This document shows positions 60,684 to 64,000 of a DNA stretch of 64,000 bases, one piece after another (position 1 is the stretch's first letter; each line of letters opens with the position of its first letter). The DNA is from Physcomitrium patens (lineage: Eukaryota > Streptophyta > Bryopsida > Funariales > Funariaceae). Both the position numbers and the translations under genes were made by a program. The DNA is taken from assembly GCF_000002425.4 (NCBI RefSeq), contig NC_037270.1:217685-281684 (forward strand). The letters are read 5' to 3'. The notes under the pieces are model-generated. The model searched no databases. It was not told the origin of the DNA and was given only the letters and a program-made list of their open reading frames with translations.

Positions 60684-61077
60684 CTTCTACATACTATCAT
60701 AATTTTTTTTCTTCTAGTCTTGACTTTTCTTGCTACTCTTGCTCAGTGTCTACCTCATGATCTTATTGCTCTTCTTGCTAGCCCCTCGCACATTAGCTAC
60801 TTGCTTACAACACTTGTTTCACTCTCTGTTGTGCTTGTTTAGAATACTTGCTTAGAATATTTGATCCAACTTAGCTTCACCTTGTTCCTGCTGTGCCCTA
60901 TGCTTGCTGCCAAACTATCACCGAGTTACTGCCAAACTGTCGACAAATTGCTGCCAAATTACCACTGATTTATTGCCAAATTGTCACCATTGATGCTGTT
61001 TCTTTTGCTGTTGCCCGTTGCTATCTGCTGCTGCCATCTTACTGATGTTCTGCTACCATAATCTACAATCTCTCTTT

Positions 61078-61095
61078 AAAAAAAAAAAAAAAAAG
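61078..61095. repeat. Poly(A) run
   Basis: Sixteen or more A residues in the copia leader; may be a slippage product. Confidence 0.7.
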
Positions 61096-61223
61096 AAAAA
61101 AAGAAAATTAATATTTTTATTTTTTAAGTTTAAGTTTATCATTTTATTTGACTTTATACTTTAAGATACGTTTTACTCAACTTTTTTACTTGATTTTATA
61201 TTTTCTTTACAAATTTATTTATA

Positions 61224-62129
61224 ATGAGTGCTTCAATATCTTCAACTACTTTTACTATGGTTCCAACTATTATTAGTGTATCCCAACATTTTCAAGCTCT
61301 TTTATTTCCACCATTGACTGTAGATAGAAACAATTATCTATTATGGGTAAAAATGACAAAAGTAAATTTATTTGAAGAACAACTCTCGAATGCCATTATG
61401 TTTGAAGAGTCTCCTACAATAAGTATTTCTATTCCTCCTACTATTCGTTGGAAAGTACTTCTTCTCCTTCATTGTCATCTTGTACCTATATAACAACATC
61501 AATACTTAAAAATGGAAGATCTTGTAGAACTTTGGAAGAATCTTAAATCTAGGTTTGATCATCAAAAGACCATTTTCCTTCCATGTGCACGTCATAATTG
61601 GATATATTTATGTGTCTTAGATTTTTCAAATTTAAATGCTTTCAATAGTGAAATATATAGTATTGTCTCAGAATTACGATTATGTGGACAAAGCATCTTT
61701 GAAGAAGAAATGATTGAAAAAACTCTCTCTACATTTCCTCATGTATCTATTGTACTTGCACAACAATATAGGAATATGAAATTTCATAGTCATTCTGATC
61801 TCATGTCCTATCTACTTCTTGCAGAGAAGCAAAATGAGTTACTCTTGCGTAATATAGAAGCTCGTCCTATTGGAAGTACAGTTCTAAAATCTCATGCACT
61901 TAATATTTCAAAATCTAAGAAAAAATTATATAAACATGGGAGACGTGCTTATAAGTATCAGAGTAGTCATAGTCATGACTATTTCTATCCATATGGAAAG
62001 AATAAACTTTCTACTATTAATTATAGTAGAAAACAAAAATCAGAGATGCATTCTTACCATAAGTGTGGAATGATTGGACATTTAGCACATACGTGCCATA
62101 TTTCAAAATATTTTATTAAAATATTCTAA
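61224..62129 (+). pseudogene. copia gag, one internal stop, damaged zinc knuckle
   Basis: Starts MSASISSTTFTMV at 61224. One TAA at about 61491 interrupts it, then the same frame continues to 62129. The middle resembles the gag of plant copia elements (LWKNLKSRFDHQK, then LRLCGQSIFEEEMIEKTLST and LLLAEKQNELLLRN). The C-terminal zinc knuckle reads YHKCGMIGHLAHTC, the first cysteine replaced by tyrosine. Not functional as it stands. Confidence 0.8.
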
Positions 62130-62149
62130 AAAAATAAAAAACTATGAGT

Positions 62150-64000
62150 TGAGGCTTGTGAAGTTCATACCATGGATGCGTCCATAAATTCAATTGGTGT
62201 TGATGACTTAGAGGCTTATATGAATGACAAAACCTCTAATGATGAATCAAATGATGCGTTCATTGATTCTGCAATAACACATACTATCTTACAAGATAGA
62301 TGATTTTTTATTGAAAAATCTTCAACTTGGCAAACTAAAAATATGATGACCATGGTTGGAGCAAATACATTTTGTTTTCAAGAGGGCACAACGATGGTAA
62401 AATTACCTACTGGTTCCATCATAAAATATAAACATGCAATGTTTGCACCCTCAGTACCTTGGAGTCTAATCAGCTACCGAGATGTGCGTATTAATGGTTA
62501 TCACTTCTCGACTGCCATTTTAAATAGAAAAGAGGTTTTCATTCTTGCAAAGAATCATAAAGTTGTTGAAAAAGCTTTTGCTACAGAAAATGGTTTATAC
62601 CAAATTAAAATTCGACTTTCTATTATATTTAATTTTACATCATCTATCACAAAGAGTTGTGTTTTTCTCTAGCATGGACAATTGGGACATCCAGGATCCA
62701 CATTATTTAGAAAGATCATTCCATGTATAATTCGACACAATTTAAAGCTTGCGGATGTAGATTCTATAGAATTATGTTGTGCATGTGTACAAGGTAAAAT
62801 GATTACTCGGCCTTCAATTTAAAAACTTCTATAAGAATTACCACGAATGCTTGAAAGATTACATGGGAATATTTGAGGTCCTATTAATCCAATATCAGGA
62901 CCATTTTGTTATTTTTTGGTCTTTGTTGATGCATCTGGTAAACATTCACACATTTCATTATTATCAACTTGAAACATGGTGTTTGCTAATATTATATCTA
63001 TGCTTATTTTTTTTGAGGCATATTTTCCTGATTATCCTATTAAAATATCACGTATGGATAATGTAAAAGAATTTATATTAAAGTTTTTTGAAGACTATTA
63101 TACTGCAAGAGGAATTGAATTGACATATTGTGTTCTATATGAACATGTTCAAAATAGACTTGTAGAGTCATTTATAAAGTGTATACAACTCATTACCTGT
63201 TCACTCTTCCTTCACGCAAATTTACCTGCATCTATGTGGGATCATGCAGTTTTACATGCTACAGCATTAATACACCTTCGTCCTTCTTTTCTTGAAATTG
63301 TTTCACCACATGAGCTCATTCTGGATCGTGTTTCAAATATATCTCACTTATGAGTATTTGGTTGCTATGCTTGAATTCTAGTACTAGAACCTCAATGACG
63401 TACCATTGGAGCTCATCGACAAGAAGGCATATATGTTGGTTTTGATTCATCAAGCATTATTCATATTGTTGATCCATCAACTGGCACATTATTACATGCA
63501 CGTTTGTAAAATTTCCGTTTTGAAGAAAATGTATTTCCATCTCTTCAAGGAGGAGTATCCAATCAACAAAGAAATAAAGTACTCATATTTGAAGCACCAG
63601 AAATGTTTACTATGAATCCTGATCTTAGAACATCTTTGACAGAAATTGAAGTTGCTAAGATTTTGCATCTAAAATACCTGATGGCTTCAATGATGAAACA
63701 CTTGATGGCTTCAATGATGAAACACCTGATGGCTTCAATGATGCACCTAGAATTAGAAGAGTTCTTATTAATGAAGCTCAGAATGGACCTAATCAGATTG
63801 TAATGCCATTGACTACAATACCTCAAGTTATAACAACAACAACTAAAAGAACTTGTGGACCAAATAAGCAACCACGTAAGAAGAAAGCTATAAAATTGAC
63901 TAATCTTGGTATTATTTCTCAAGAAATTGTCACTCATCTTGCAGGACTATCAATCCATGATGATATATCCATGCACAATGTACCTTCAATTCTTATGAAA
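62150..64000 (+). pseudogene. copia pol: protease and integrase part, multiple stops
   Basis: The protease-like region at 62343-62672 and the pre-integrase motif GQLGHPG near 62680 (preceded by TAG where a Trp codon is expected) are followed by a zinc motif (CCACVQGK, about 62777) and the integrase core (FVDASGKHSHIS; RMDNVKEF near 63050; NRLVESFIKCIQ near 63155; GCYA and GIYVGFDSSSI near 63365-63455). Frame is kept from 61224 to about 63640, then shifts once; in the new frame it continues through the tandem repeat and a basic linker (KRTCGPNKQPRKKK) to the window end. RT and RNase H lie outside. Stops are mostly TAA or TGA. Confidence 0.8.
63679..63746 (+). repeat. Three 24-bp tandem repeats in the copia pol linker
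   Basis: The unit TGATGGCTTCAATGATGAAA plus CAC(C/T) occurs twice in full and once in part. In the pol frame it adds the octapeptide DGFNDETL/P, so the linker between integrase and RT grew by in-frame duplication. Confidence 0.9.

Larger units (their letters stand above)
60355..64000 (+). mobile_element. Ty1/copia retrotransposon, 3' end outside the window
   Basis: A 5' LTR (60355-60664), primer site, then gag and pol in one frame from 61224, with protease and integrase recognisable. Order gag-protease-integrase with an integrase-RT linker reached at the window end is copia-type. The frame stays in register for about 2.4 kb but carries at least ten stops, so the copy is dead. Copy G inserted exactly at its left end. 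Confidence 0.85.

Noticed and set aside
1..64000. tRNA, rRNA or CRISPR features
   Set aside because: I saw no T-loop box with a matching cloverleaf, no rRNA signature, and no regularly spaced repeats with unique spacers; a tRNA scan would be needed to exclude tRNAs fully.

Overview
The window reads as nuclear DNA of a land plant, most likely a bryophyte such as a moss (inference). It is AT-rich and crowded with decayed LTR retrotransposons. The dominant family is a chromodomain Ty3/gypsy element whose pol resembles the Tcn1-like chromoviruses known from mosses and other seedless plants. The two host-type genes seen are plant-like: a casein-kinase-1 gene and an R2R3-MYB copy. I could not run a search, so the species is not assigned.

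Layout. 1-2446: AT-rich flank. 2452-8841: chromovirus copy A, minus strand, structurally complete, LTRs of 561 bp each and a perfect 5-bp target duplication. 10027-17480: copy B, minus strand, old, containing another repeat. 19860-20389: solo LTR (copy C) in very AT-rich DNA. 23454-23632: a foldback MITE. About 23.9-40 kb: low-copy, more GC-rich DNA whose only convincing gene is an intronless-CDS casein kinase 1-like kinase (35377-36630) with a GC-rich promoter and a probable 5'UTR intron. 40097-42160: two truncated chromovirus relics head to head (copies D and E). 43068-51000: copy F, an old plus-strand chromovirus whose LTR was split by a 2.86-kb Mutator-like element (43149-46012) carrying most of an R2R3-MYB gene with introns, a Pack-MULE. 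52583-60351: copy G, plus strand, with LTRs and a 5-bp target duplication, interrupted in pol by a 1.36-kb solo-LTR-like insert. 60355 to the window end: a Ty1/copia element, plus strand, 3' end outside the window.

The most interesting system is the chromovirus family. Besides gag and pol (protease, RT, RNase H, integrase, chromodomain) it has an extra ORF of 140 codons between pol and the polypurine tract. The ORF is present in five copies and fully open in two, one of which has wrecked gag and pol. The predicted RNA 5' end, about 30 nt after the LTR TATA box, is complementary over 12 nt to the sequence lying 2 nt inside the 5' LTR. This is the arrangement of Tf1-type self-primed reverse transcription, and it recurs in several copies.

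Decay in the window is dominated by changes that look like C-to-T transitions. In copy A they put six stops in gag and one in pol without frameshifts; in the captured MYB they remove a splice donor and stop the C-terminal tail; in the copia element they break a frame that is otherwise open for about 2.4 kb.
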